Assembly: GCF_026008515.1 (NCBI RefSeq)
Contig: NZ_BQYM01000005.1
Span: forward strand, 1 to 64,000
Length of the DNA stretch: 64,000 nt
Source: Hoyosella levis
GTDB lineage: Bacteria > Actinomycetota > Actinomycetes > Mycobacteriales > Mycobacteriaceae
Direction: 5' to 3'
Notes under the pieces: model-generated
The model's database searches: none
Seen by the model: the letters and a program-made list of their open reading frames with translations, nothing else
What the model was told of the DNA's origin: nothing
Made by a program: the position numbers and the translations under genes
Shown: in pieces, positions 25,885 to 35,083 of the stretch
Layout: every line of letters starts with the position of its first letter
Numbering within the stretch: the first letter of the stretch is position 1

Positions 25885-27066
25885 ATGAACTACCAGGTGA
25901 TGCGCTGTTTTTCCTGTGCCGGGCTTGCCGCCCAGCTGATTCTCGTCGTGGGCTGCACATCGAGCGCGGGCCTTCCAGCACCCGCTGACCAGATCGAGTC
26001 GCTTCCCGAGGATGCGGTCGCCGCGGTGACTGTCAGTCCCGTAGACATCAAGGCAAAGCCCGGCGATAGCGATGCACGGACCATTCTCTTCAATGCCGAG
26101 GGGACGCGGCTCGGGAGCATCGTGGGGCCCGGGATCTATTCCAACCGTGTGCTCGGCCTCGGTGATGGTTTGGTCACCGCGACCGCAGAGGCGCTCATCA
26201 ATCTCACGCCAGAGGGCCGGACCGATGTGCCGATCGGTGAGCACACGATCCGCGCCGGCACCTCTGCGAGCGACGAGTCCGCCGCGATCCTATGGTTTGA
26301 CGCTGGGCGAATCGATGGGGCCAGTGCCGACTCGTTCGCCGAGATCGATAGTGGTGGGATCGTGGTTGGCTCGGTCCCCGGGTATGTGACCACGATCGCT
26401 CATTGCGGCGAGCACCACTACGCCATCTCCCGGGACCTGCTCAGCCTTGGGGGCGATCAGGACTGGCACCACCTCTACCGCAGCCAACGCGGCGGCGAGC
26501 CGGAGCGCATCGCGTCCTGGGAGCAGGAGTCCGGTTATCGCTCGGCCTACCCGTCGATGGTCTGCGCGCCCGATGGCAGTGCGCTTCACGCTATCTATGC
26601 CTCCCCTGAGTCCCGTCTCGACCAGACTGGCTCACCCGGGTTGTCGCTGGTGCGGATCAGCACTGCGGATGGCGCGAGGACGGTGATGGACCTGGACATT
26701 GGGGGCTTCGACGAGTCGGTAATGCGCGGGACGATGGCACTGGTGGACAGTGTGCTGTACTGGATCACTGCGGCGGGCGAGGTTCTCTCGGTGCCCGTCG
26801 GCACCCAGGCTACGGGTGCCGTGGCCAGGGCGTCACTGGTCGCCGAACTGCCTGGGGGGACGGATTCGCTCAGTGCGATCCGGGGCACCACGATCGCCCA
26901 TATCGATGACAGCCTGGCAGCGAGCTACAGCGAGTTCGACTTGTTGACCGGGGAGCGTGATCTCGGTCCTATCCCGTTGCCCTGGCTTGACGAGCTGATC
27001 GACGCGCACACGAAAAACAGAAGCAATGTGCTCGGAATGACCGGCGTCCTGAGCCTGCGTGACTAG
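25885..27066 (+). CDS. Putative lipoprotein, beta-propeller-like
   Basis: A 393-residue protein starting at ATG 25885. A signal peptide with lipobox VVGC (Cys near residue 24) predicts lipid anchoring outside the membrane. The rest alternates short beta strands with GDGLV, GTMALVDSVLYW and similar turns, as in seven-bladed propellers. Four cysteines occur in the mature part. No enzyme motif was found. Its stop overlaps the end of a minus-strand frame at 27063. Confidence 0.6.
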   Translation: MNYQVMRCFSCAGLAAQLILVVGCTSSAGLPAPADQIESLPEDAVAAVTVSPVDIKAKPGDSDARTILFNAEGTRLGSIVGPGIYSNRVLGLGDGLVTATAEALINLTPEGRTDVPIGEHTIRAGTSASDESAAILWFDAGRIDGASADSFAEIDSGGIVVGSVPGYVTTIAHCGEHHYAISRDLLSLGGDQDWHHLYRSQRGGEPERIASWEQESGYRSAYPSMVCAPDGSALHAIYASPESRLDQTGSPGLSLVRISTADGARTVMDLDIGGFDESVMRGTMALVDSVLYWITAAGEVLSVPVGTQATGAVARASLVAELPGGTDSLSAIRGTTIAHIDDSLAASYSEFDLLTGERDLGPIPLPWLDELIDAHTKNRSNVLGMTGVLSLRD

Positions 27067-27656
27067 TGCGAGGAGACGAGCTCCCACCTCTCGGCGCGGC
27101 ACAGAAAAGCCAGGCCGGGCGCGGTGAGTAGCTTCTGGACACCGGCGGGCAGTCCCGCGATGGCGAGCGCTACCTCCTCGTCGTGGAGTTGTTGCAGCGC
27201 TTATCGCTCGGGTCGGTGGAGGTCTCCCCACCACCATGTATCGGTACTGGGGTCGTGGCGCAGCCTTAGGCTCACCGTGCCGAGGGGCTCGCCGATGTCG
27301 AAGTCAGCAATCTCTCGTCCGATATCGCTGGCGCTGTCTCCGTAGACCTGAGGGTGTCCGTTGTCGTCGCAGCGTCGCAGTCCAAGCGTCCTGGAGTAGG
27401 TGCCGAAACGGTAGATGACGCAGAATCCGTCATCGCCATCCAGGTATGCGTCGATGACGCCGATGCACCATGCTTCGGTCACCAGGCTGTCCAGGAGATG
27501 TTCAAGGCATGCCAGGAGTGCTTGCTGTGCCCAGCTCGTCGAGAGCTCTCGCATCTCGCCAATGAGTTCGCGATGACGTGCCGTGGTGCGGAACCGTTGG
27601 TGCGAGTACATCTGGGACGGTAGCTGCACTTGTGAGAAATAGTCCTCGGTCACCAT
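27063..27656 (-). pseudogene. Unknown protein interrupted by an in-frame stop
   Basis: Codons from ATG 27656 give a 151-residue soluble alpha/beta protein ending at TAA 27201-27203. The same frame continues without another stop for 45 more codons to TAG 27063, reading ALQQLHDEEVALAIAGLPAG and onward, with the high third-position GC of true coding sequence. The natural product was probably ~197 residues. Either the strain carries a nonsense mutation, the stop is a sequence error, or the tail is a remnant. The start overlaps the stop of the upstream gene (ATGGTGA), so the two were coupled. No family recognised; small acidic proteins in such pairs are often immunity or accessory factors (inference). 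Confidence 0.55.
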
Positions 27657-28858
27657 GTCTTGCCTGTGTCGTCGCAGCTGTCAGATATCGCGTCATGAGT
27701 TTCAGCGGACCGCCCATAGTCCGTCGGCGCGATCGTGAACAGGTAGTCCCAGATCTGCTGATCATCCTCGGTGGAGGCGGCTAGGACGTCAGCGGAGCCG
27801 TCCGTTGCGATAATGAATCCATAGTCTGTGCCGAACCACTCCTCCGAGGGCCCTCCTATTTCGGCAGCTCGGCGGTGCCTTCCTGGACGCCTCCACGAAG
27901 TCGTCACGCCGACACCCGCAACAACCCGATGGGGCATCCGTCCTGGGTAAAGTACTTCGCGACAGCGATTTCCGATTGATTTGCTGAATTCATTCGTAGC
28001 AGGATCGAGGAATTCCCATGTGCAGGTGCTTTGGTCAACGAGCACATCAAGGGCTGCCGACCAATCGCCTGCGAACGTGATTTGCACGATCGAATCGAGC
28101 AACCGCATGATCTCGTTCGGCGTCTCAGGAGCGCACAACATTATCACCGGCTCGAAAATCGCCCGGCCAGGAAGTTTTCGAGCGATGGCGATGCGGCTAT
28201 CCCGGTTGCGTCGCCACAGCGGCTCAATCTCGCAGTGCTCTCCAGCCTGGGCCGAGTGCTCGGCGGCCAGCCATGGCGGCACCCAGCAATGGTTGCAGGC
28301 CATGCACATCCATTGGTCCTCAGATTTGCGCTGCGTGCGGAAGGCAGCACAACGTGGGCACTGGGGCTCCGAAGCTGTGATTGCCCCGGTGTCGCGATCG
28401 GTCGCATCGGTGCAGTTGGCGCAGATCAGGACAACAGAGTCGGTCTTGTCCGCAGGCAGTGAACCGATACCGGGATCGTTGCAATCTACGCGCTGCAGGC
28501 ACGATATGCAGATGGGATTCGCCGCGCGGCGGCGGTCTCGCAGTACAGGGTGGCGAGCACGTAATTGATCTGGCGAGCCGTGCCGTCGGATGGGAGCGCG
28601 ATGCCCCGAAACTCGTCGGGGTGGAGAAGTCCTGGGCCGGTCTGGAGGCACGGTCGGGAGTGGTGCAAGAAGGTCATCCGCAATGACAATTCCTGCGCTT
28701 CGCCGCAGTTCCCTGATGCGTTCGACAAGGTGCGGGTGCTCGGCCCAGAACGGTGGGGCCTGCTGGAGGCCAAGCGGGACATCAAGCGCGAAACCGGACT
28801 CCAGGTCGATCTGTCCGATTTTGGGGTAGGGCCCTCGGTCCGGTGGAATGCGCATCAT
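27650..28858 (-). pseudogene. Zinc-ribbon protein with two compensating frameshifts
   Basis: The start is ATG 28858. The first ~70 residues (IPPDRGPYPKIGQIDLESG onward) and the part from ~28530 to the stop share one frame. Between about 28650 and 28530 the coding-like sequence (GPGLLHPDEFRGIALPSDG, INYVLATLYCE) is in another frame. The restored protein is ~402 residues. Two CxxC pairs (CISC...CANC) and two more (CPRC...CMAC) near the middle form two zinc ribbons, followed by a globular C-terminal half with a DYGFIIATDG segment. The function is not recognised. It lies back-to-back with the CHAT-like gene. Confidence 0.55.
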
Positions 28859-28953
28859 TGTTTTGTGTGTTCCTCTCTGCGGGGTTGCAGTTATGATCGC
28901 ACGAGGCACTGACAAAAATCGGTTGCTGCTCAGCGGATTGAAGGGAGCGACAG

Positions 28954-29550
28954 TTGGCGAATCCACCAGGGGTTGTCTGTTTTGAGGGCGAGTGGGAAAA
29001 CCTCGAGAGCCCAGTGACCATTAGGCCGAGCCTCGAACTCTTGAAGAGCCTCGGGAAAATTCGCTTCGTGCACCGCGATGCGACGACGGAGGACGAGCTA
29101 CGACACAATCTTGATCGCTGGCTTAGCAGTCGCAAGCAGGGTTACGAGTTCTGCTACCTCGCTTACCATGGTTCGCCGGGCGAGCTTGACCTTGTGAACG
29201 CTGACCGGGCGGATGAGGACATGGAGGGGCTGACCCTGGAGGGCCTGGCCGACATGCTTGGCACGCGGGCGGAGGGAAAAATTCTTCACTTCGGCTCCTG
29301 CAAGGTCCTGTCGATCCCGGATGAACAGCTGATTGATTTCTGTCGCCGTACTAAGGTCCGAGCGATCAGCGGGTATACGAGCGAGATTGATTGGGTCGAG
29401 AGCGCAGCTTTCGAGATCATCGCCATCGAAACGCTATGCACCGCGACCCAGCTCAAGCCCGCGTACAAGAGGCTTTATCGGGATCATCCCGTGCTGGCCA
29501 AGCGGCTCGGCTTCAGAATGGCCACCGCGAAGTGGGTCGACGATCACTGA
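28954..29550 (+). CDS. CHAT-like (caspase-fold) protein, DUF6642 type
   Basis: A 198-residue protein starting at TTG 28954, eight bases after GAAGGGA. The layout FEGEWE, then IRFVHRDATT, FCYLAYHGSPG and KILHFGSCKVL is what I recall for DUF6642. His72 (YHG) and Cys116 (GSC), each at the end of a hydrophobic strand, fit the His-Cys dyad of CHAT/caspase peptidases. A later AISGYTSEIDW segment completes the fold. Substrate is unknown. Related folds act as effectors in bacterial defence and cell death, but no sensor partner is proven here; the divergent zinc-ribbon module is the closest candidate. Confidence 0.7.
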   Translation: MANPPGVVCFEGEWENLESPVTIRPSLELLKSLGKIRFVHRDATTEDELRHNLDRWLSSRKQGYEFCYLAYHGSPGELDLVNADRADEDMEGLTLEGLADMLGTRAEGKILHFGSCKVLSIPDEQLIDFCRRTKVRAISGYTSEIDWVESAAFEIIAIETLCTATQLKPAYKRLYRDHPVLAKRLGFRMATAKWVDDH

Positions 29551-29585
29551 CTCTCGTCTAGTGGCGCGCCTGGAACACCGCCCGT

Positions 29586-29657
29586 CGCCAAAAGCACGGG
29601 AAGCCGTCAAACGCGATAGAAGCTGACCTGGCATCTCCGCGGCTTCTATCGCGTTTG
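29586..29657. repeat. Palindromic repeat family C, copy 2
   Basis: Perfect 15-base arms at 29608-29622 and 29643-29657 (CAAACGCGATAGAAG and its complement) are separated by 20 bases. Sequence, arm spacing and left flank match the copy at 24785-24855, about 4.8 kb away. It lies between convergent genes. No other feature was seen in 29551-29725. Confidence 0.8.
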
Positions 29658-29725
29658 CATCCGCGCTGGCCACCTCGCTGGCATCGGAGCCGCCCGGCGC
29701 GCCCGCCGCATCCCACCGCGCCCGC

Positions 29726-30574
29726 CTAAGCCCACAAGCCAGCGTGCATCTCCCATACCAGCACCTCAGCACCAGCCTCTCCAGCCGAAAAACTGCCGCC
29801 CGCACCGGTGAGCCGCACTGAGTCTCCGGCCCGCAGCTCGAGCTCGCCGCCGAGGGCATCGCCGCCGGCACCGCCCGCCACCGCCCCGCCCCGAAACGTG
29901 ACAGTTCCGCGCGCGACGTGCAGGTGAACCCACGGGGCCGAGGGCAGTTCGAGCGAAGTGCCCGCACCAGGCCGCGCGGCGTGCAGGGCGGCATGGGTGT
30001 TGCCGAGGGTGATGGCGGCAGTGTCGTGGTGCTTGGCCATGCCGGAGGCGAGGACGACCCAGGTACCCGCATCGAGCTCGCGGGCGACGTCGGCCTGCGC
30101 GTAGTCCGGGGCGCCACCGGTTCTGGTAGGTGTCACCGTCATCTGCAGGAACCGGACGTTGGCACCGGGCGAGGCAGTGGCACCCTGCGAGGCAGTGGCA
30201 CCGGGGTCGGGATCGTTGCGCTCGGAGTGCTCGACGCCGGCGCCCGCGCTGAGCCGCTGCACCTGCCCCGGGCGGATGATGCCGACGTTGCCGCGGGTGT
30301 CGCGGTGCACGAGGCTTCCCTCAAGCACCCAGGTGATGATCTCGCTGTCGCGGTGGGAGTGCATGTCGAAGCCGGTGCCGGGGGCGAGGGTCTCGTCGTT
30401 GTGGATGAGCAGGCAGCCGTGATGGGTGTTGGCGGGGTCGTAGTGCGGGCCGAAGGAGAAGCTGTACCAGGCGTCGGACCAGTCAGTGCTGGTGTGGAAG
30501 CGCTCCTCGGCGCGAACGATGCGTGCCGCGGGCGAGGGCCGCGGCATGGATGGCCGGGGCGATGATGGGGTCAT
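29726..30574 (-). CDS. Pirin-family cupin protein
   Basis: A 282-residue bicupin. The N-terminal cupin shows the pirin metal-site pattern: GFDMHSHRDSEIITWVLEGS near residues 64-82, with His residues and a Glu, and VEHSERN near residue 120. The C-terminal cupin lacks metal ligands, as usual. A Gly/Ala/Ser linker with duplicated ATASQGATASPG sits at about 128-140. Members act as quercetinases or redox-linked regulators; the role here is unknown. ATG 30574 is the assumed start. It is divergent from the lipase gene. Confidence 0.85.
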   Translation of the reverse strand: MTPSSPRPSMPRPSPAARIVRAEERFHTSTDWSDAWYSFSFGPHYDPANTHHGCLLIHNDETLAPGTGFDMHSHRDSEIITWVLEGSLVHRDTRGNVGIIRPGQVQRLSAGAGVEHSERNDPDPGATASQGATASPGANVRFLQMTVTPTRTGGAPDYAQADVARELDAGTWVVLASGMAKHHDTAAITLGNTHAALHAARPGAGTSLELPSAPWVHLHVARGTVTFRGGAVAGGAGGDALGGELELRAGDSVRLTGAGGSFSAGEAGAEVLVWEMHAGLWA

Positions 30575-30661
30575 GTCAGCTATTCCGTTCGCGTTCATTC
30601 TCCGGGGCGCGCCCGCTGCGCCACCACCGCTCTGCCCGGTCGGGTGCCTACAATCGAGCCC

Positions 30662-31513
30662 GTGGAGCATTCGGAGTCGTCGTTCAATGGCGTGCAGGGA
30701 ACACAGATTGTCTACCAGGTATGGAAGCCTGATGCCGATCCCGCCGCCGTGATGGTCATCGCGCACGGTCTCGGCGAGCATGCCCGCCGCTACGCGGATG
30801 TTGCTGCGGATCTCACCGCTCGCGGGATCGCGGTGTATGCCCTCGATCATCGGGGCCACGGCCGATCTGCCGGCCGCCGGATGGCGCTGCGTGACTGGCA
30901 GGACTTCCTCGACGACCTCGGCACGATGCTCGACATCGCCCGTGATGCGGTGCCGGACGTGCCGCTGATCCTCCTTGGCCACAGCATGGGCGGCGCGATC
31001 GCGCTGACCTACGCCCTCGATCGTCCCCGCGATCTCGACGCGCTGGTGCTGTCCGCGCCCGCCGTGACCCTCGCTACCGGAACTCCCAAGGTCGTGATCG
31101 CGGTCGGCAAGGTGCTCGGGCGGTTCCTGCCGTGGGTCCCGGTGGAGAAGATCGATCCCGCGTCTGTCTCCCGCGATCCGGGTGTCGTGGAGCGCTACAA
31201 GGCGGATCCGCTGGTGCATCACGGGATGATCCCGGCCGGCATTGCCCGGCACCTGGTGCTGACGATGGAATCGCTGCCCGCGCGCATCCCGGCGCTGCGC
31301 GTCCCGACGGTCGTCCTGCATGGCAGCGCCGACCAGCTCGCGGATGTCAACGGCAGCCGCATGATCCCTGAGCTGGTGACCCGCACTGAATGCACCTTGC
31401 ATGTGTATGACGGGCTCTACCACGAGGTGTTCAACGAGCCAGAGCGCCAGCAAGTCCTCGGGGACCTCCTGGACTGGCTTTCTCCGCGGCTCGCCGGGGC
31501 GACAACGAAGTAG
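30662..31513 (+). CDS. Monoacylglycerol lipase (Rv0183-like alpha/beta hydrolase)
   Basis: A 283-residue hydrolase that should release fatty acids from monoacylglycerols. The nucleophile motif is GHSMG (Ser108). The acid lies in HGSADQ and the catalytic His in LYHEVFNEPER. HGLGEHARRY (oxyanion region) and YALDHRGHGRS are near the start. By memory it aligns throughout with M. tuberculosis Rv0183. GTG 30662 is chosen because a TACAAT hexamer (30649-30654) ends seven bases upstream, as for a leaderless transcript; GTG 30644 is the alternative. Confidence 0.85.
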   Translation: MEHSESSFNGVQGTQIVYQVWKPDADPAAVMVIAHGLGEHARRYADVAADLTARGIAVYALDHRGHGRSAGRRMALRDWQDFLDDLGTMLDIARDAVPDVPLILLGHSMGGAIALTYALDRPRDLDALVLSAPAVTLATGTPKVVIAVGKVLGRFLPWVPVEKIDPASVSRDPGVVERYKADPLVHHGMIPAGIARHLVLTMESLPARIPALRVPTVVLHGSADQLADVNGSRMIPELVTRTECTLHVYDGLYHEVFNEPERQQVLGDLLDWLSPRLAGATTK

Positions 31514-31517
31514 TCGC

Positions 31518-32567
31518 CTACGCCTTCGGGCGCTCCCTCAGCAGGGCCTGCACCTCGTCGCTGTGCGCGAACGGGCCGAACAGCCGTCCGACGATGCTGT
31601 CGAGCATGCCGTTGGAGGCGGTGAGCTCGAGGATCGGGGGAGCGAAGCGCATTGCTTCCTCGATCATGTCCGCGCGGTGCACGCCCACCTCGTCGAGCAG
31701 TTCCGCGAGGGTGGAGGCGGAGTACTTCTCGAAGAAGTAGGCCACGCCCTCGCTGACGATGTTCCGGAAATGGGTGGTCTGGCGGAAATCGCGCCAGAAC
31801 TCGAACCCCAGGATGAGGAAGTCCTCGATGTCATCGGGGTTGACCGCGGCGATCACGGATCCCACGGGATCGCTCGAGTGCTCGTCCCACAGCTCGAGGA
31901 TCGCCTCGACGAGGGGCTCGTTGTCGGTCAGCGCGCCGTCCACATGCTGGCGGGCGATCAGTCGCTGGGCGGTCCGCTCGGCGAGCTCCCGGATGGCGAT
32001 CTCCAGGGAGTGGCCCGCCCGTGGCGCGATCCTCGAGCTGATCCGCTCGGTGATGTCCAGCAGCATTCCCAGTCCTGGCAGCGCCCGGGCCGAGTCGTGC
32101 TGCCGCTGCAGCTTCCCTGCCGCGGAGCGGTAGAGGAAGAACGCCACCCAGCGGGCCGTCACAGGGCTCCCGACGATCTCCTCGAGGAGCCGGCGGAACG
32201 CGGGCAGGCTCGTGACCTTCTCGGCGAGCCCCGCGAAATGCTCGTCATCGACGACATCGCTGATGGGGGCATCGCTCACGACGAGGGTGCGGGCGTGCAC
32301 GCGCCGCGCGATCTCTCCGGACAGCTCCGGGATCGCGCCCCCGATGCGCCACTCGGACGCATATTTCAGCGCCACTCCGGTCACCTGCTCGGCGGTCATC
32401 ACCTCGCCAAGAGTCAGCCTCGTGGCAGCGACGAGCGCGTGGTCGACCTCCTGCTGCACGAGCTCGGCGAAGCGATCTCCGGTCAGTTGCTCGGTGACAT
32501 ACCGCGAGAAAGCATCGATGAGCAGATCGGAGCTGGATGAGGTCGGGGTCGCATCGGGGGTAGTCAC
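31518..32567 (-). CDS. Conserved helical protein of unknown function
   Basis: A 349-residue, mostly helical, soluble and acidic protein without signal peptide, membrane segment or known motif. The sequence shows regularly spaced hydrophobic helices (for example DDIEDFLILGFEFWRDF near 265) that could form a repeat-like superhelix. The start is GTG 32567. It converges with the lipase (four bases between stops) and diverges from the PBP gene, so it is a single-gene unit. Proteins of this kind are probably lineage-specific to mycolate-containing actinobacteria. Confidence 0.6.
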   Translation of the reverse strand: MTTPDATPTSSSSDLLIDAFSRYVTEQLTGDRFAELVQQEVDHALVAATRLTLGEVMTAEQVTGVALKYASEWRIGGAIPELSGEIARRVHARTLVVSDAPISDVVDDEHFAGLAEKVTSLPAFRRLLEEIVGSPVTARWVAFFLYRSAAGKLQRQHDSARALPGLGMLLDITERISSRIAPRAGHSLEIAIRELAERTAQRLIARQHVDGALTDNEPLVEAILELWDEHSSDPVGSVIAAVNPDDIEDFLILGFEFWRDFRQTTHFRNIVSEGVAYFFEKYSASTLAELLDEVGVHRADMIEEAMRFAPPILELTASNGMLDSIVGRLFGPFAHSDEVQALLRERPKA

Positions 32568-32672
32568 GCACCCAAGGATAGGGTGCCCCCGCACCTGGTG
32601 CTTGCCTGGGATTCGGGTAAGAATCACGCTGCCGACTACGCATCGTTGAATCGGACAGGCACAATCGGGTCT

Positions 32673-34628
32673 GTGTGCCCCGCAGCCCCAGCCCCAGCGC
32701 GCCGCCGCTACCGCGCGGTGGTGGCGCTGGCGCTCGCGGGCATTCTGGGCGCGGTCATGCTCACCGCCTGCGACGCAGAGCATGCCGGGGATCCCTCCCC
32801 GCTGCCGGTGATCAGGGATTTCACCACTGCCCTTGCCGCCGCGGACCTTGGCGCCGCCGCGAGCCTCACCACAACACCTTTCCAGGCCGAGGATGGCCTG
32901 GCTGCGATCTTCGGGGCACTCTCGGAGGATGGTGCTCAATTCGCCGTGCAGGGCCTCTCCGTGGACCGCGACGAGGCGAGCTTCACCCTGGGCGCGGCGT
33001 GGGATCTCGGCGACAGCGCCTACGGCCCGCGCCGGTGGGTGTTCTCCACGACCGGCGTCGCGTCGCGGACCAGCGAGGGCTGGCGGATCCAGTGGCGCCC
33101 CGACGTCATCATCCCCGGGATGACCGACCAGCACACGGTGCGCCTGCGGCCCGAGCCCCCGCCGCCCACCGAGGTGCTTGATCGGGATGGGGTCCCGCTT
33201 CTCGAGCAATCCGTCGTCCATGTGGTCACTGTGGATCCTGTCGAGGCGTCGAGCAGCGGGGCGCTGGCCGAGGAGCTCGCTGCGTTGCTCTCGCCGGTCG
33301 ATCCGCGCATCACCCCCGCGACGCTGCTGCTCGCGATCAACGCGGGGCAGGGCCAGGAGGCGCCTGTCGTCGAGCTGCGCGACGACGACTACCAGCCCAT
33401 CGCTGACCGGCTCGCTAGCATCGACGGTGTCTCGGTGCAGCAGCGGCGCGGCATCCTCACCGCGCGCGATGATCTTGCTTCCCCACTGTTCGCGCAGCTC
33501 CGCGCGGAGTGGCAGCATCGCCAGGATGTCTCCGCGGGCTGGAGCGTAGAGCTCGTCGACCGCAATGGGGCAGTGACGGTGCTCGAGCAGGCGCCCGGGA
33601 TCCCGCTGCCCGACATCAGCACCGAGATGGATCTCGGCGTGCAGCTCGCCGCCCAGCATGCTGTCGCATCCGTCACCGATAGCCCTGCGGTGATCGTCGC
33701 GCTGCAATCCAGCACGGGCGCGGTCCTGTCCGTCGCGCAGAACCCCGCTGCCGACGCCATTGGCCCCATCGCGCTCGCTGGCCTCTACGAGCCGGGCTCT
33801 GTATTCGAGATGGTCACGGCGATCACCGCGCTCGAGAATCGACAGATCACCAACAACTCGACGGTTTCCTGCCCGCCCGATGGCCTCTACGGCGATCGGT
33901 ATGTCGCCAACCCTGGCCTGCTCGACCTCGCCGATGTGACATTCGCCGAGGCATTCGCGCGGTCATGTGCCACCACCATCGCGGGTCTCGCGACCGGTAT
34001 GGCCGACGGCGACCTGCATGAGACTGCTGCGCGCCTCGGCCTCGGGCGGGCCTTCTCGATCCCCGGCATGACCACGGTGACCGGCACCATCCCGACGACA
34101 GGCTCTACCACTGATCGCGTAGCCACGGCGCTCGGGGGCGGCGGCACCACGGTCTCGCCTTTCAGCATGGCCCTGATGGCCGCGACGATCGCGCGCGGCA
34201 CCACCCCCTCCCCGACGCTCCTGAAGGGCCGCCCCGCGACCGTTGAGCAGCCGGTGGGAACGAACACCTATCCAGTGCTGCGTGATGCGCAACGCCTCAT
34301 GCGCGGGGTCGTGGAGACCGGTGCTGCGTCGAGCCTCGCGAGCTTCCGCGGCCTGATTGGCGCGACCGGCGCGGCCACGGATGATTCGGGCGAGCGTGTC
34401 AACGACTGGTTCATCGGCGTGGATGGCAACCTGGCGTTCGCGGTCCTCGTCACCGATCCGGCCACGAGCGGTGCGGTTGCTGTCGCGGGCCGGTTCCTGG
34501 AGCCCCTCGTCGACAAGGCCGCCGCGAGCACGGACGAGGCAGTAGCCGGCGCACAAGCCCCAGGCAGGGATGTGCCAGGCACAGGATCGTCCAGTGCTGA
34601 AGCGTCGAGCGCCGGGGGCAAGAACTAG
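32673..34628 (+). CDS. Penicillin-binding-protein homologue lacking catalytic motifs
   Basis: A 651-residue lipoprotein-like or membrane-anchored protein: hydrophobic N-terminus with LTAC near residue 31, an NTF2-like MecA-N domain (~40-150), a linker/dimerisation domain (~155-300) and a class B transpeptidase fold (~310-620). The usual YEPGSTFK active site reads YEPGSVFE (Ser376 kept, Lys replaced by Glu379). The SxN motif is SCA (431-433). The KTG motif is ATG (564-566). It therefore cannot acylate in the normal way and is probably a structural or regulatory pseudo-PBP. The start is GTG 32673, with a -10-like CACAAT upstream; likely leaderless. Confidence 0.8.
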   Translation: MCPAAPAPARRRYRAVVALALAGILGAVMLTACDAEHAGDPSPLPVIRDFTTALAAADLGAAASLTTTPFQAEDGLAAIFGALSEDGAQFAVQGLSVDRDEASFTLGAAWDLGDSAYGPRRWVFSTTGVASRTSEGWRIQWRPDVIIPGMTDQHTVRLRPEPPPPTEVLDRDGVPLLEQSVVHVVTVDPVEASSSGALAEELAALLSPVDPRITPATLLLAINAGQGQEAPVVELRDDDYQPIADRLASIDGVSVQQRRGILTARDDLASPLFAQLRAEWQHRQDVSAGWSVELVDRNGAVTVLEQAPGIPLPDISTEMDLGVQLAAQHAVASVTDSPAVIVALQSSTGAVLSVAQNPAADAIGPIALAGLYEPGSVFEMVTAITALENRQITNNSTVSCPPDGLYGDRYVANPGLLDLADVTFAEAFARSCATTIAGLATGMADGDLHETAARLGLGRAFSIPGMTTVTGTIPTTGSTTDRVATALGGGGTTVSPFSMALMAATIARGTTPSPTLLKGRPATVEQPVGTNTYPVLRDAQRLMRGVVETGAASSLASFRGLIGATGAATDDSGERVNDWFIGVDGNLAFAVLVTDPATSGAVAVAGRFLEPLVDKAAASTDEAVAGAQAPGRDVPGTGSSSAEASSAGGKN

Positions 34629-35038
34629 AGCGTCTCCGATGCTGCGGGGCGGGGCGCTCGCCCACCGCGCAACCGGATGAAGATCCTGGCGATCAGGCGC
34701 CAGCCGAGCAGTAGCGCTGCGGTGATGATCGCCGCGGTCAGCACGAATGGCCATGGGATCGCGGTCGCGGTGAGCAACCGCAGGATCACGCCGCCGACCA
34801 TGGTCCACGCCCACACGGCGACGCCCGCGGGGAAGAGCTTGGTCACATCGGCGGACTCCAGCGCGCGCAGCACCGTGAACCAGCCCGCCGCGAGGCCGAG
34901 GAGGAATGGCCAGGCCGTCTCCAGGACGCCACCGGGCGTTACCACCTCGCCATGGGTGATTCGACCGGCCGTGGCGAAGGCAATGATCGCGACAGCATCA
35001 ACGATGATGGCGGCAGCAATAACGCGAGGAGAATGCAC
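34625..35038 (-). CDS. DUF3054 membrane protein
   Basis: A 137-residue protein with four membrane helices. The ATAGRITHGE motif near residue 25 and the AWPFLLGLAAGW motif near residue 42 fit DUF3054. Function unknown. GTG 35038 lies six bases after TAGTCT, suggesting a leaderless message. The end overlaps the PBP stop by four bases. It follows the cyclase operon on the same strand after a 45-base gap. Confidence 0.8.
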   Translation of the reverse strand: MHSPRVIAAAIIVDAVAIIAFATAGRITHGEVVTPGGVLETAWPFLLGLAAGWFTVLRALESADVTKLFPAGVAVWAWTMVGGVILRLLTATAIPWPFVLTAAIITAALLLGWRLIARIFIRLRGGRAPRPAASETL

Positions 35039-35083
35039 GAGGCAAGACTAGCGGTTGCGGCCGATCGGAGACCAGCGCGCCGC

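Noticed and set aside
17864-29657. A complete prophage or integrative element in the accessory stretch
   Set aside because: No integrase, phage structural gene, tRNA target or flanking direct repeat was seen; only an IS3 remnant and dispersed palindromes.
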